A stretch of 31,256 nt of DNA from Streptosporangiaceae bacterium (lineage in GTDB: Bacteria > Actinomycetota > Actinomycetes > Streptosporangiales > Streptosporangiaceae): contig JASIBM010000177.1 in NCBI GenBank assembly GCA_030045175.1, forward strand, positions 1 through 31,256. The letters run 5' to 3'. The position numbers and the translations under genes are program-made. This document shows positions 1 through 8,229 of the stretch, one piece after another. The stretch's first letter is position 1, and every line of letters starts with the position of its first letter. The notes under the pieces were generated by a model that did no database searches, was not told where the DNA came from, and was given only the letters and a program-made list of their open reading frames with translations.

Positions 1-1330
1 CGGCGACGGGGAACGGGCGGGCCGACTCGTAGTACACCTGCGCGGCGGCGACCGAGACGAGCTCCCGCTCGGGATAACGCAGCGCGGACAGCCGGCCGCC
101 GAACACGCAGCCGGTGTCCAGGCACATGGTCCCGTTCACCCACTCGGCCTGCGGCACCGGGGTGTGGCCATACAGCACCATCGCCCGGCCGCGGTAGTCG
201 GTAGCCCACGGATACCGGACAGGCAGGCCGAACTCATCGGTCTCCCCGGTCGTGTCGCCGTAGAGGCAAAACGAGCGCACCCGAGCCGAGGCCCTGCCCT
301 GCAGCCGCTCGGCCAGCCCCGCGTGGCTGACCACGAGCTTGCCGCCGTCGAGCACATAGTGCGAGATCAGCCTGTCGATGAACGACTCCACCTCGGCGCG
401 GAACGCATCGGGCTCCCGCTCAAGCTGCGCTAGCGTCTCGGCCAGCCCGTGACTGACCTTGACGTCGCGACCGCGCAGCGCCAGCAGCAGCTTGGCCTCG
501 TGGTTGCCTGGCACGCAGAGCGCGTCGCCGTCGCCGACCATGCCCATCGCGAGGCGGAGCACGCCAGCGCTGTCCGGGCCGCGGTCGACCAGGTCACCGA
601 CGAACACGACCCGCCGCCCAGCCGCCTGCCTGGCGCCGACGGGCCGGCCCGCCTCGTCCCTGCGCACCTGGTAGCCGAGCTTGGCTAGCAGCGCCTCAAG
701 CTCGGCCAGGCAACCGTGCACGTCCCCGATCACGTCGAACGGACCCCGCTGATCGCGCAGGTCGCAGTAGAGCTTGGTCCGCACCACCGACGCCGCTGCG
801 ACCTGCGCCTCCGAGGTGAGCACGTGCACCTTGCGGAAGCCTTCCTTCGCCAGCCCGCGCAGGCTCCGGCGAAGCTGGTCGCGCTGCCGCCTGATCACAT
901 GCGGCCCGAACTGCCGGTCGGCACGGGCCGCGTTACGCACGGCGCACACTTGCTCGGGCAGGTCCAAGACGATCGCCACGGGCAGCACGTCGTGCTCGCG
1001 GGCCAGCGCGACGAGGTGCTTGCGGCTCTCTGGCTGCACGTTCGTCGCGTCGATGACGGTCAGCCTGCCCGCCGCGAGCCGCTTTCCCGCGATGAAGCGG
1101 AGCACGTCGAAGGCGTCGGACGTGGCCGACTGGTCGTTCTCGTCGTCGGCGACCAGGCCACGGCAAAAGTCGCTGGACACGACCTCGGTCGCCGCGAAGT
1201 GCTCCCTGGCGAAGGTGGACTTGCCCGAGCCGCTGGCGCCTATGAGCACCACAAGGCACTGTTCCGGCACGTCAATGCCCTGCTCGCCGATAACCTGCGG
1301 CCCGCCGGTAACCTGCGGCCCGCCGGTCAC
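1..1330 (-). CDS. pnkp: Polynucleotide kinase-phosphatase (Pnkp) of the bacterial RNA-repair system, 3'-truncated by window edge
   Basis: I translated this frame directly; 443 residues are inside the window and the gene continues past base 1. The GTG start (1328-1330) overlaps the hen1 stop codon, so the two are translationally coupled. Residues 31-39 are a P-loop (GASGSGKST) with SSD at 52-54, fitting the 5'-OH polynucleotide kinase domain. A binuclear metallophosphatase follows, with GDVHG at 202-206, GDLVDRGP at 245-252, GNHE at 275-278, SHAG at 335-338 and YGHTP at 387-391; this removes 2',3'-cyclic or 3' phosphates. In the known family a C-terminal ligase domain follows and would lie outside the window. 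Pnkp with Hen1 repairs RNAs such as tRNAs cut by ribotoxins. The N-terminus before the P-loop holds a repeated TGGPQV motif from an 18-bp duplication. Family identity is secure; presence of the ligase domain is inferred. Confidence 0.95.
   Translation of the reverse strand, partial: MTGGPQVTGGPQVIGEQGIDVPEQCLVVLIGASGSGKSTFAREHFAATEVVSSDFCRGLVADDENDQSATSDAFDVLRFIAGKRLAAGRLTVIDATNVQPESRKHLVALAREHDVLPVAIVLDLPEQVCAVRNAARADRQFGPHVIRRQRDQLRRSLRGLAKEGFRKVHVLTSEAQVAAASVVRTKLYCDLRDQRGPFDVIGDVHGCLAELEALLAKLGYQVRRDEAGRPVGARQAAGRRVVFVGDLVDRGPDSAGVLRLAMGMVGDGDALCVPGNHEAKLLLALRGRDVKVSHGLAETLAQLEREPDAFRAEVESFIDRLISHYVLDGGKLVVSHAGLAERLQGRASARVRSFCLYGDTTGETDEFGLPVRYPWATDYRGRAMVLYGHTPVPQAEWVNGTMCLDTGCVFGGRLSALRYPERELVSVAAAQVYYESARPFPVA
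1292..1327. repeat. Two perfect 18-bp tandem copies at the pnkp start
   Basis: Two adjacent identical 18-bp copies (1292-1309 and 1310-1327) encode the doubled TGGPQV stretch at the Pnkp N-terminus. The second copy ends at the base where the hen1 stop codon begins on the minus strand. It looks like a replication-slippage duplication in a poorly constrained N-terminal tail. Confidence 0.9.
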
Positions 1331-2778
1331 GAGCCCTCCCGTTCGCGCCTGGTGAAGACGGCGAGCTGGGTCGGCGGGCCGACCTCGGCGTCCTCGTCTC
1401 CAACCGGCAGGAACCGCACGTCGTAGCCACGCTCGGCGGCCACCCGGCCCGCCCACGACGCGAACTCGGCACGGGTCCACTCGAAACGGTGGTCATAGTG
1501 CCGCATCGCGCCGGCGGCGAGGAACTCGAACCGGGTGTTGTACTCGCGGTTCGGCGTCGTCATCACCACCAGGCCGGGCGCGGCGTCGGCGAAGACCGTC
1601 CGCTCGAGCGCAGCCAGCCGTGGCGGGTCGACGTGCTCGATCACCTCGATGAGCACGACGGCATCCAAGCCGGCCAGCCGCTGGTCCCGGTAGGTCAGCG
1701 CGGACTGGATCAGCCGCAGCCGGTCGCGGTTGCGCGGCGACATCTGGTCCAGGCGCAGCCTGCGCTCGGCGACCTTGAGCGCGCGCGATGACACGTCCGC
1801 CGCCACGATCTGGGTGAACGATGGGTCGGCGAGCAGGTCCGCCGTGAAGGCGCCCTCGCCGCAGCCCAGGTCGGCGACCCGCCGCGCGCCCGCCTCGCGA
1901 AGCACGCGGAGCACCGCAGCGCGGCGCTGCTCGGCCAGCGGCGCGACCGGCCCGCCGGACTCGGCCTGCGCCACGGGAACGGCGTTGTCGAAGTCCTCGG
2001 CCAGGGCGTCGTCAACCTCGGCCAGCCTGGCCAGCGCTGATCGCAGCAGGCCCGCGCGGTGCGCCAGGTACCGCCTGGTGATCAGCGCCTTCTCCGGATG
2101 CCAGGCCAGCCAGCCAGACCCCGCCCTGACCAGCTTGTCGACCTCGTCGGGACTGACCCAGTAGTGCTTGCTGTCATCGAGCACGGGCAGCAGGACGTAC
2201 AGGTGGTTCAGCGCGTCGGCGAGCCTGACTACGCCGTCGGCGCGCAGGTCGACGTAGCGCGAGTCGCCCCACGCAGGGAACGCCTCGTCCAGCGGCACCG
2301 GCGTCGCCCGCACCCGCCAGCCGAGCGGCCCGAATAGCCGGCCGACCAGGTCGGCGTCGCCACGGCAGGGCAGCACGGGCACGTGCATCTCCAGCGGGAT
2401 GGCCCTGGCCGCCAGCTCGGGCCTGGCTTCGCACCGGCCAGTCATCGCGGTGCGGAAGACCCGGCCGAGTGCCACCGCCAGCATGCTCGACGCCGCGTAT
2501 GGCCGGTCGTTCACGTACTGCCCGAGGCTGAACCCATCCCCGCCCGGGTTTTCTGGCCGGCCCCGGACCAGCGCGACCGGGTCGACCTCGAGCAGCAGCG
2601 CGGCCGTGCACCTGGCCGCCGTGGCCTGCGGGTAGAACACGTGCGCGGTACCCACGGCCAGCTCGAACGACTGGACCCGGCCAGGGTTCTTGTGCAGCAG
2701 GAACCCCAGGTCCGTGGCCGGCTCGGGCGCCCGCCCAGCCTCGTCAGGCGCGGCGGTCATGGTGATCGTCAGCAGCAC
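1327..2778 (-). CDS. hen1: Hen1, 3'-terminal RNA ribose 2'-O-methyltransferase
   Basis: 483 residues. Bacterial Hen1 methylates the 2'-OH at the 3' end of a cut RNA before Pnkp seals it, so the repaired site resists re-cleavage. The N-terminal half (about 1-250) is the bacterial Hen1-specific domain, starting MLLTIT and containing ATDLGFLLHKNP near residue 21. The C-terminal half is a Rossmann methyltransferase with the SAM loop DLGCGEGAF at 303-311. The metal-binding set seen in Hen1 enzymes is present: E378 and E381-H382 in IEVIEH, and H430 in YDHRFEW. The GTG start at 2776-2778 is preferred because the family begins MLLTIT and an AGGATAGG ribosome site lies just upstream. It is directly followed by, and overlaps, pnkp, matching the known Pnkp/Hen1 cassette. 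Confidence 0.96.
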   Translation of the reverse strand: MLLTITMTAAPDEAGRAPEPATDLGFLLHKNPGRVQSFELAVGTAHVFYPQATAARCTAALLLEVDPVALVRGRPENPGGDGFSLGQYVNDRPYAASSMLAVALGRVFRTAMTGRCEARPELAARAIPLEMHVPVLPCRGDADLVGRLFGPLGWRVRATPVPLDEAFPAWGDSRYVDLRADGVVRLADALNHLYVLLPVLDDSKHYWVSPDEVDKLVRAGSGWLAWHPEKALITRRYLAHRAGLLRSALARLAEVDDALAEDFDNAVPVAQAESGGPVAPLAEQRRAAVLRVLREAGARRVADLGCGEGAFTADLLADPSFTQIVAADVSSRALKVAERRLRLDQMSPRNRDRLRLIQSALTYRDQRLAGLDAVVLIEVIEHVDPPRLAALERTVFADAAPGLVVMTTPNREYNTRFEFLAAGAMRHYDHRFEWTRAEFASWAGRVAAERGYDVRFLPVGDEDAEVGPPTQLAVFTRREREGS

Positions 2779-2830
2779 GAATGCCTATCCTGCCCGATCC
2801 GCGCCGTCGCGGACACCGGCGATCGGCGGG

Positions 2831-4465
2831 TCATGGCGGTGGTGTGATCCACGTGCCGAACCACATTCGCTGGTGCCAGAAGGGATAGGGGACCACCTGA
2901 GCGGTGAGCACCGGGTACATGAAGGCGAAATTGGCCAGGACGAGGATCAGGTAGGCGCTCACGATGACGGCGCCAGCCGCTCGCCTCGCGGGCGGGGCCA
3001 CGGCTGGCCCCAGGATCAGCCCCAGGCACAACGTGATCGCCATGACCAGGTACGGCAGGAAGATGATCGCGTAGTAGTAGTACTCAATGCGGTTGTCGTG
3101 CCAGGCGAACCAGAACCATGGCAGCCATCCGGCCGCCACGGCAAGCAGGACCGCCCCGGCCCGCCAGTCCCGGCGAAAGATCCACCAGCCGAGGCAGAAC
3201 AACAGAGCCGGGATGGACGCCCACCAGATGGCGGGCGTGCCGATGGCGAGTACCTCCTGCGCGCAGGTGCCGCCGCAGCCCTTCGGCGCCGCCCAGAACA
3301 TCGAGACCGGCTGAGAGAGGGTCAGCCATGTCCACGGCTTGGACACGTACTGGCCATGCGACGAGCTGAGGCTGAGGCCGAAACCTAGCAGCGACTTGTT
3401 GTACTGGTACCAGGAGTCGATGACTGACCAGACCGGCGTGTGGTTGCCGTGGAGCGCGGCCCAGTTCCTGTCGTATCCGTTGCCATTGGCGAACCACCCG
3501 CTCCAGGCCGCCAGGTAGGCCAGGAACGGCACGACGCCGAACGAGACCGGCAGCCAGGCGATGTCGCTGCGCAGCACCCCGGTCAGGCGGTCGCGGTAGC
3601 CCGCGAGCCTGCGAGCGCCGATGTCCCACCCAATGGCCATCGCGGCGAACGCGGGGATGAACCAGACGCCGTCCCACTTGGACGCGCAAGCCAAGCCGAG
3701 GAACAACCCGGCAAGCACCCGCCGCCACCGGATACCGAGCCGCGGCCCGCCACCGGAAAGGTCGGCTCCCGGCTCGGTGGCCAGTTCGGCCAGTCGCGCC
3801 CGGGACGCGTCCCGGTCCAGGATGAGCATCCCGAACGCGGCGAGCACCCAGAACATCACGAAGATGTCGAGTATCGCCGTCCGGCTGAGCACGAGCTCGA
3901 GGCCGTCCAGGGACACGAGCAGGCCCGCGACGCAGCCGAGCAGCGTGGAACGCGTCATCCTGCGGGCGATCCGCGCGGTCAGCAGGATCGACAGGGTGCC
4001 GATCACCGCGACGGCGAATCGCCAGCCGAACGGCGTCAGGCCGAACATCCACTCACCGACCGCGATCAGCACCTTGCCAAACGGCGGGTGCGCGACGTAC
4101 TCGCCGCCAAACAACGCGCCCTGGGCGAAGATGTTCGTATTGCCGGTTACGAGCAAGTGGTCGAGTACCGCCCGGTTACCGCTCGCGCCACGCAGGTTCA
4201 TCTCGACGCCGTGCCGCAGGATAGACCACGCGTCTGGCACGTAGTAGGTCTCGTCGAAGACCACGGCCTTAGGGACGCCGAGCCGGTAAAACCGCAGGAA
4301 CCCGCCGAAGAGGGTCACGAGCAGCGGGCCTGCCCAGCCCCACGCCGATGCCGGTGGCATCGGCGGCGCCAGGCGCTCCCGCAGCCTGGCCGCCTCTTCG
4401 CGGCTCCCGGCCGCAGCTTCGTCCACGACGCTGGCCTGATGTCCGGAGGCTTTCATCACCGTCAT
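2831..4465 (-). CDS. pmt: Dolichyl-phosphate-mannose--protein mannosyltransferase (GT39 family)
   Basis: About 544 residues from the ATG at 4465 (a second ATG at 4456 is equally possible; neither has a clear ribosome site). This polytopic membrane enzyme transfers mannose from a polyprenyl-phosphate donor to Ser/Thr of exported proteins. Visible marks: a first membrane span around 45-63 followed by the family motif FDETYYVPDAW with the acidic pair D71-E72, HPPFGK at 126-131, ASKWDGVW in a central span, and the tail NRIEYYYY followed by hydrophobic spans. Length fits actinobacterial Pmt (roughly 500-600). It lies 52 bases upstream of hen1 on the same strand, so read-through into the RNA-repair genes is possible but no functional link is evident. 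It is divergent from the sigma operon at 4615. Confidence 0.9.
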   Translation of the reverse strand: MTVMKASGHQASVVDEAAAGSREEAARLRERLAPPMPPASAWGWAGPLLVTLFGGFLRFYRLGVPKAVVFDETYYVPDAWSILRHGVEMNLRGASGNRAVLDHLLVTGNTNIFAQGALFGGEYVAHPPFGKVLIAVGEWMFGLTPFGWRFAVAVIGTLSILLTARIARRMTRSTLLGCVAGLLVSLDGLELVLSRTAILDIFVMFWVLAAFGMLILDRDASRARLAELATEPGADLSGGGPRLGIRWRRVLAGLFLGLACASKWDGVWFIPAFAAMAIGWDIGARRLAGYRDRLTGVLRSDIAWLPVSFGVVPFLAYLAAWSGWFANGNGYDRNWAALHGNHTPVWSVIDSWYQYNKSLLGFGLSLSSSHGQYVSKPWTWLTLSQPVSMFWAAPKGCGGTCAQEVLAIGTPAIWWASIPALLFCLGWWIFRRDWRAGAVLLAVAAGWLPWFWFAWHDNRIEYYYYAIIFLPYLVMAITLCLGLILGPAVAPPARRAAGAVIVSAYLILVLANFAFMYPVLTAQVVPYPFWHQRMWFGTWITPPP

Positions 4466-4614
4466 CGTATGGTCAACTGACACTGGCCGCGTGCCGGTGA
4501 CGACGACGCGAGACCGCCGGCCTGGCCACATCCGCCTGGTGTGCGGGCAGTCGCTGACGGCACTGTTCCTTCTCTTGGGTGAACCGGTTGGCGCCGCAGC
4601 GCAATAGGGAAGAG

Positions 4615-5190
4615 ATGGACGACGATGAGCTGATCGCCGCGGTGGCGGATGGTGACGACTCGGCGCTGCGCGAGTTGTTCTGGCGGCACGCCCCGTGGCT
4701 GGCCGCGCGCCTGCGGTCGGTGCTGCCCGCCGCCGACGTCGAGGACGTGGTCCAGGAGACGTTCCTGGCGGTCTGGCAAGGAGCCCGTCGTTACCGGCCT
4801 GCCGGGGCGGCCGGCGCGGCCGGTGGCTGGCTGTGGGGGATCGCACGGCGCCAGGCCGCGCTGCTGCTGCGCAGGCGCGGACCCGCCGCCGTGTCGCTGC
4901 CTGCCCTGCTAGCCGCCGGCGGGGCGCGGGCCGACGACCCAGCGGAGGTCGCCGTGGCGCGGGCCGACCTCGACCAGGCCGTCGCGGCGCTCGGACCGGC
5001 CGATGGCCCTGAGCGCGAGGTCTGGCAGCTGCTGTACCTGGAAGACCGGCCGGTAGCCGAGGTCGCGAAGCTGACGGGGATCCCGCCGGGGACGGTCAAG
5101 AGCCGCGCGCACCGGGTGCGACGACTCCTGAGCGCGGCCCTGCGCGGGCCAGCACCGGGTGATCAGCCAGCGGAAGGAGGCGCCAGGTGA
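4615..5190 (+). CDS. ECF-type RNA polymerase sigma factor
   Basis: 191 residues. Region 2 is visible at 1-57 (ending DVEDVVQETFLAVW at 41-54, the core-binding and -10-reading helices) and region 4 at about 120-175 (EREVWQLLYLEDRPVAEVAKLTGIPPGTVKSRAHRVRRLL, helix-turn-helix for the -35). The linker is Ala/Gly rich. I chose ATG 4615 over an in-frame GTG at 4579 because AGGGAAG sits a few bases before it and homologues start near MDDDELI. It is first in a five-gene operon whose members overlap by four bases (the next gene starts GTGA inside its stop), so the sigma factor likely controls expression of the ABC exporter. I could not recognise an ECF-type autoregulatory promoter in 4466-4614. Family is certain; target genes are inferred. 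Confidence 0.92.
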   Translation: MDDDELIAAVADGDDSALRELFWRHAPWLAARLRSVLPAADVEDVVQETFLAVWQGARRYRPAGAAGAAGGWLWGIARRQAALLLRRRGPAAVSLPALLAAGGARADDPAEVAVARADLDQAVAALGPADGPEREVWQLLYLEDRPVAEVAKLTGIPPGTVKSRAHRVRRLLSAALRGPAPGDQPAEGGAR

Positions 5191-5900
5191 GCGAGACCGT
5201 GAACGGCACCGACGCGGGCCCGCCCGATGTCGATCTGGGCCGGGTGTGGCTCGGGGTGGCGACGCAGGTCTGGCGCCGCCAGCCGAGGTGGACGGAGCGG
5301 GCGGCCGGGAGGTTGCTGGGTTCGCCTGGCCTGGCCAGGGCGCTGGTGACGACGCCGTCGCTGCTGCTCGGCTGGCTGATCGCGACGGTCGTGGTGCTGA
5401 TCGCCGGGGTGCTCGCGACGCTCGGGACCGGCACGCCTTACGTGGCTTTGCTCGCCCCGGCTGTCGCGGCGGCGGGCATCGCGTACGCCTACGGGCCAGG
5501 CCTCGACCCGGCCTGGGAGCTGTCGCGGAGCATGGCGGTGAGCGACCGGATGGTGCTGCTGGTGCGCGCCCTGGCCGTGTTCGGCCTGAACGCCGCGCTC
5601 GGGCTGGCCGCCTCGGCCGGCTCGGGGGTGGCGGCGGCTGTCACCTTCGGCTGGCTGATGCCGATGACCGCGACGTGCGGCCTGGCGCTTGCCGCGGCAA
5701 CGCTGGCGCGTTCCGCCAACGTCGGCGTGGCGGCGGGCGCGGCCGGCTGGGCGATCACGGTGCTGGCCGGGCAAGTGGTCACCGGCAGGCTGACCATCGT
5801 GATCACCGACTCCTCGCTCGTCCTTCCCTACCTGGCCGTCGCGGCCGGCTGCGCCGCGATCGCCGCGTACGCGACCCGGATCCCGAGAGGAACCTCATGA
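5187..5900 (+). CDS. Integral membrane protein, possible anti-sigma factor
   Basis: 237 residues with about six hydrophobic spans from residue 60 onward, after a soluble N-terminal segment of roughly 55 residues rich in Arg/Trp. The GTG start overlaps the sigma factor stop (GTGA), and a strong GGAAGGAGG ribosome site lies 7 bases upstream. Position straight after an ECF sigma gene suggests a membrane anti-sigma factor whose N-terminal segment could hold the sigma factor. However, no zinc-binding HxxxCxxC anti-sigma motif is present, so this is inference from context. The alternative is a membrane subunit of the adjacent ABC transporter. No enzymatic motif is visible. Confidence 0.65.
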   Translation: MSETVNGTDAGPPDVDLGRVWLGVATQVWRRQPRWTERAAGRLLGSPGLARALVTTPSLLLGWLIATVVVLIAGVLATLGTGTPYVALLAPAVAAAGIAYAYGPGLDPAWELSRSMAVSDRMVLLVRALAVFGLNAALGLAASAGSGVAAAVTFGWLMPMTATCGLALAAATLARSANVGVAAGAAGWAITVLAGQVVTGRLTIVITDSSLVLPYLAVAAGCAAIAAYATRIPRGTS

Positions 5901-6673
5901 ACGTCGAGCTCACCGACCTGACCAGGCACTTCGGCGGCACCAGGGCGGTGGCCGGGGTGAGCATGCAGGCCGGTCCAGGGGTGTTCGGACTGCTTGGCCC
6001 CAACGGCGCGGGCAAGACCACGCTGCTGCGGATGCTGGCCACCGTGATCTCGCCGACGTCGGGCAAGCTCCGGTTGCTCGGCCGCGATCCCAGCGGCTAC
6101 GGGCCACGCAAGGAGATCCGGCGGCGGCTCGGGTACCTGCCCCAGAACCTCGGCTACTACCCGGGCTTCACGGTTGCTGACTTCGTGGAGTATTTCGCGC
6201 TGCTCAAGGACATGCCGCCGGGCCGAGTGCCGCACGCGGTGGCCACCGCTATCGAGCACGTGGAGCTGGGGAACCAGGCTCGCGCGAAGCTGCGCACCCT
6301 GTCCGGCGGAATGCTGCGCCGGGCCGGGATCGCACAGGCGATCGTGAACGAGCCCGAGCTGCTGCTGCTCGACGAGCCAACCGCCGGGCTTGACCCTGAG
6401 CAGCGGGTGGAGTTCCGCGGCCTGCTGCGCGATCTCGGCCAGCGGGCTACCGTGATCGTCTCCACCCACCTGGTCGAGGACGTGGGCGCCGCCTGCAGCG
6501 AGGTGTCGCTGATGGACCAGGGGCGGATCGTGTTCCACGGCACCCCTGCCGAGCTGATCGCGCGGGGCGAGGGCAGCGGGGCGGCGGGCGACGCGCCGCT
6601 TGAGCGCGGCTACAGCGCGGTGCTCGCCGCCGCGCGATCAGGCGCGACGGCGCGGACGGGGGGCACCTCATGA
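5897..6673 (+). CDS. ABC transporter ATP-binding protein
   Basis: 258 residues. Complete nucleotide-binding domain: Walker A GPNGAGKTT (34-42), signature LSGGM (135-139), Walker B LLLLDEP (155-161) and the switch histidine H191 in STHLVED. The C-terminal tail after residue 215 is short and Ala/Gly rich. The single-domain layout fits exporter-type ABC systems with separate permeases. The ATG overlaps the preceding stop (ATGA), and the next gene starts the same way, so it is coupled to both. The predicted partners are the membrane proteins at 6670 and 8226. Substrate unknown. Confidence 0.93.
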   Translation: MNVELTDLTRHFGGTRAVAGVSMQAGPGVFGLLGPNGAGKTTLLRMLATVISPTSGKLRLLGRDPSGYGPRKEIRRRLGYLPQNLGYYPGFTVADFVEYFALLKDMPPGRVPHAVATAIEHVELGNQARAKLRTLSGGMLRRAGIAQAIVNEPELLLLDEPTAGLDPEQRVEFRGLLRDLGQRATVIVSTHLVEDVGAACSEVSLMDQGRIVFHGTPAELIARGEGSGAAGDAPLERGYSAVLAAARSGATARTGGTS

Positions 6674-8229
6674 CTGCCACGACCGGCGCTGAGGTCGGTG
6701 TACGGATGCCGCGCACCGTGCGGGTGCGCAGGCTGACCGGCGTCCGGCTGCTGCTTATTGAGCTGCGCCGCAACGCGATGCCGTTGATGCTGCCGCTGAT
6801 CGCCGCGCTGTTCTGGTTCGACACCTACCGGCCGAGCACGGGCCAGCCGCCGGTTTGGGTGCTGCGCACGTTCTGGAACATGGGCCAAGGGCACACCATC
6901 GTCGACTTCGGGCCGTTCGTGGCCGGGGTGGCCGCCTGGATGGGGTCGCGGGACGGCATGCGCGGCACCGCCGACCTGGTGACGGCCACCGCCAGGCCGC
7001 GCTGGGCCGCGCAGCTCGCCACCTGGGCGGCGACCGCGATCTGGGCCGTCGGGGCCTACCTGGTCTTCGTCGCCGTGCTGTTCGAGGTCTACGAGCGCCA
7101 GGGCGCGGTCGGCTCGCCGCCGTGGTGGTGGGTCGCGGTCGGCGCGACGGCCGTGGCGATGTTCAGCGCTGCCGGGTTCGCTGCCGGGGCATTCTTCCCG
7201 AGCCGGTTCTCAGCGCCACTGGCGGCGTTCGGCGGGTTCCTCGCGATGGCGATGTCGTCGCAGACCGGGTTCCGAAGCAGCAGCGGGTGGGCGCTGATCC
7301 TGCCGACCAACTCGAACGGCAACTACGGGGCCGACTCAGGAATGCTCTACCCCCTGCTGCCCGATCTCCCGATCGCGCGGGTGATGTTCCTTGGCGGCAT
7401 TGCCCTCGCGACGCTTGGGCTGGTTGGGCTGCCAGCCCGGGCGGGTGGGCCGTGGCTGCGGCGGCTCGCGGCGCTCGTGATGGCCTGCGGGATGGCGGCG
7501 GCCGGGACCGCTGTCGCGCTCGCGACCACCGCCAAGCTGACGCCGGAAGGCATGGTGATCCCCGCATTGCATGACGCGGCCAGCGACCGGCCGGTCAGCT
7601 ACCAGCCGCTTTGCCGCCAAGCCATGATCGAAGTCTGCGTGAGCCCCGCCTACCGCGGCGACCTGGCACAGGTGACGGCCGCTGTCGGACCGGTCGCCAG
7701 TGAGATCGCCGGCCTGCCGGGCGCGCCGGTCCGCGCCACCCAGGCCGCGGTCTACTACACGGCAGGCCAAGGCGCGTCTTCCCCCAGGTCTGGCCAATTC
7801 GGGACCATCGGCGGCAATCCGCCGGTGCTCCGATTGCCGCTTGGCGCGCTCGGCCTGGTGGGCGCTTTCGGGCTGGACCCGCAGGACTTCGTCAACCAGG
7901 TAAAGCTGGAATTCGTGCACGCGTTCGTGACCGGCGGTACTGGTCAGGGAACGCTGGCGCAGCAGGCAGTGCAGGCGGCTTTGCTCGAACGGGCCGGCGT
8001 GCCGTTCGGCACGCAGCCCAAGGAACTCGTCATTGGCGGAATGCCGGCATCGGAGCCTCCGGGCAGTCGCGGCGTACCCAGTTCCGGACCGCCTGGAACG
8101 GCGACCGGGCCGGTATACGCCGCGGCCAGGCGGCTCGTCGCCTTGTCGCCCGCCGCCCTGCACGCCTGGCTGGCTGCCCATCTCGCCGCGCTTCGAGCCG
8201 GCCAGCTCACCCTGGCGCAACTGCCATGA
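6670..8229 (+). CDS. ABC transporter permease with large C-terminal non-membrane domain
   Basis: 519 residues. About six to seven hydrophobic spans occupy residues 35-285. The remaining ~230 residues (from about THE KLTPEGMV segment at 297) are hydrophilic, with Cys residues (QPLCRQAMIEVCVSP) and a QVKLEFVHAFV stretch; by topology this part is likely outside the cell. The ATG overlaps the ATPase stop codon (ATGA). Being next to an exporter-type ATPase identifies it as the permease. The C-terminal domain is not one I recognise; it could be a substrate chaperone or sensor. The gene ends in an ATGA overlap with the next membrane protein. Confidence 0.75.
   Translation: MTATTGAEVGVRMPRTVRVRRLTGVRLLLIELRRNAMPLMLPLIAALFWFDTYRPSTGQPPVWVLRTFWNMGQGHTIVDFGPFVAGVAAWMGSRDGMRGTADLVTATARPRWAAQLATWAATAIWAVGAYLVFVAVLFEVYERQGAVGSPPWWWVAVGATAVAMFSAAGFAAGAFFPSRFSAPLAAFGGFLAMAMSSQTGFRSSSGWALILPTNSNGNYGADSGMLYPLLPDLPIARVMFLGGIALATLGLVGLPARAGGPWLRRLAALVMACGMAAAGTAVALATTAKLTPEGMVIPALHDAASDRPVSYQPLCRQAMIEVCVSPAYRGDLAQVTAAVGPVASEIAGLPGAPVRATQAAVYYTAGQGASSPRSGQFGTIGGNPPVLRLPLGALGLVGAFGLDPQDFVNQVKLEFVHAFVTGGTGQGTLAQQAVQAALLERAGVPFGTQPKELVIGGMPASEPPGSRGVPSSGPPGTATGPVYAAARRLVALSPAALHAWLAAHLAALRAGQLTLAQLP

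Noticed and set aside
716..1426. Long plus-strand open frame opposite pnkp
   Set aside because: It is antisense to a frame with complete kinase and phosphatase motifs; its composition is typical of GC-rich antisense reading and it shows no family motif.
3440..4480. Long plus-strand open frame of 346 codons opposite the mannosyltransferase
   Set aside because: Antisense to a clear membrane enzyme; Arg/Pro/His-rich translation without motifs.
4466..4846. Upstream extension of the mannosyltransferase frame to 4846
   Set aside because: The added N-terminus is Pro/Arg low-complexity, overlaps the sigma factor antisense, and lacks family similarity; starts at 4465/4456 are better.
5159..5896. Upstream extension of the ABC ATPase frame
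   Set aside because: It reads through the membrane-protein gene in another frame; ATG 5897 with ATGA overlap and the ABC N-terminus MNVELTDLT is clear.
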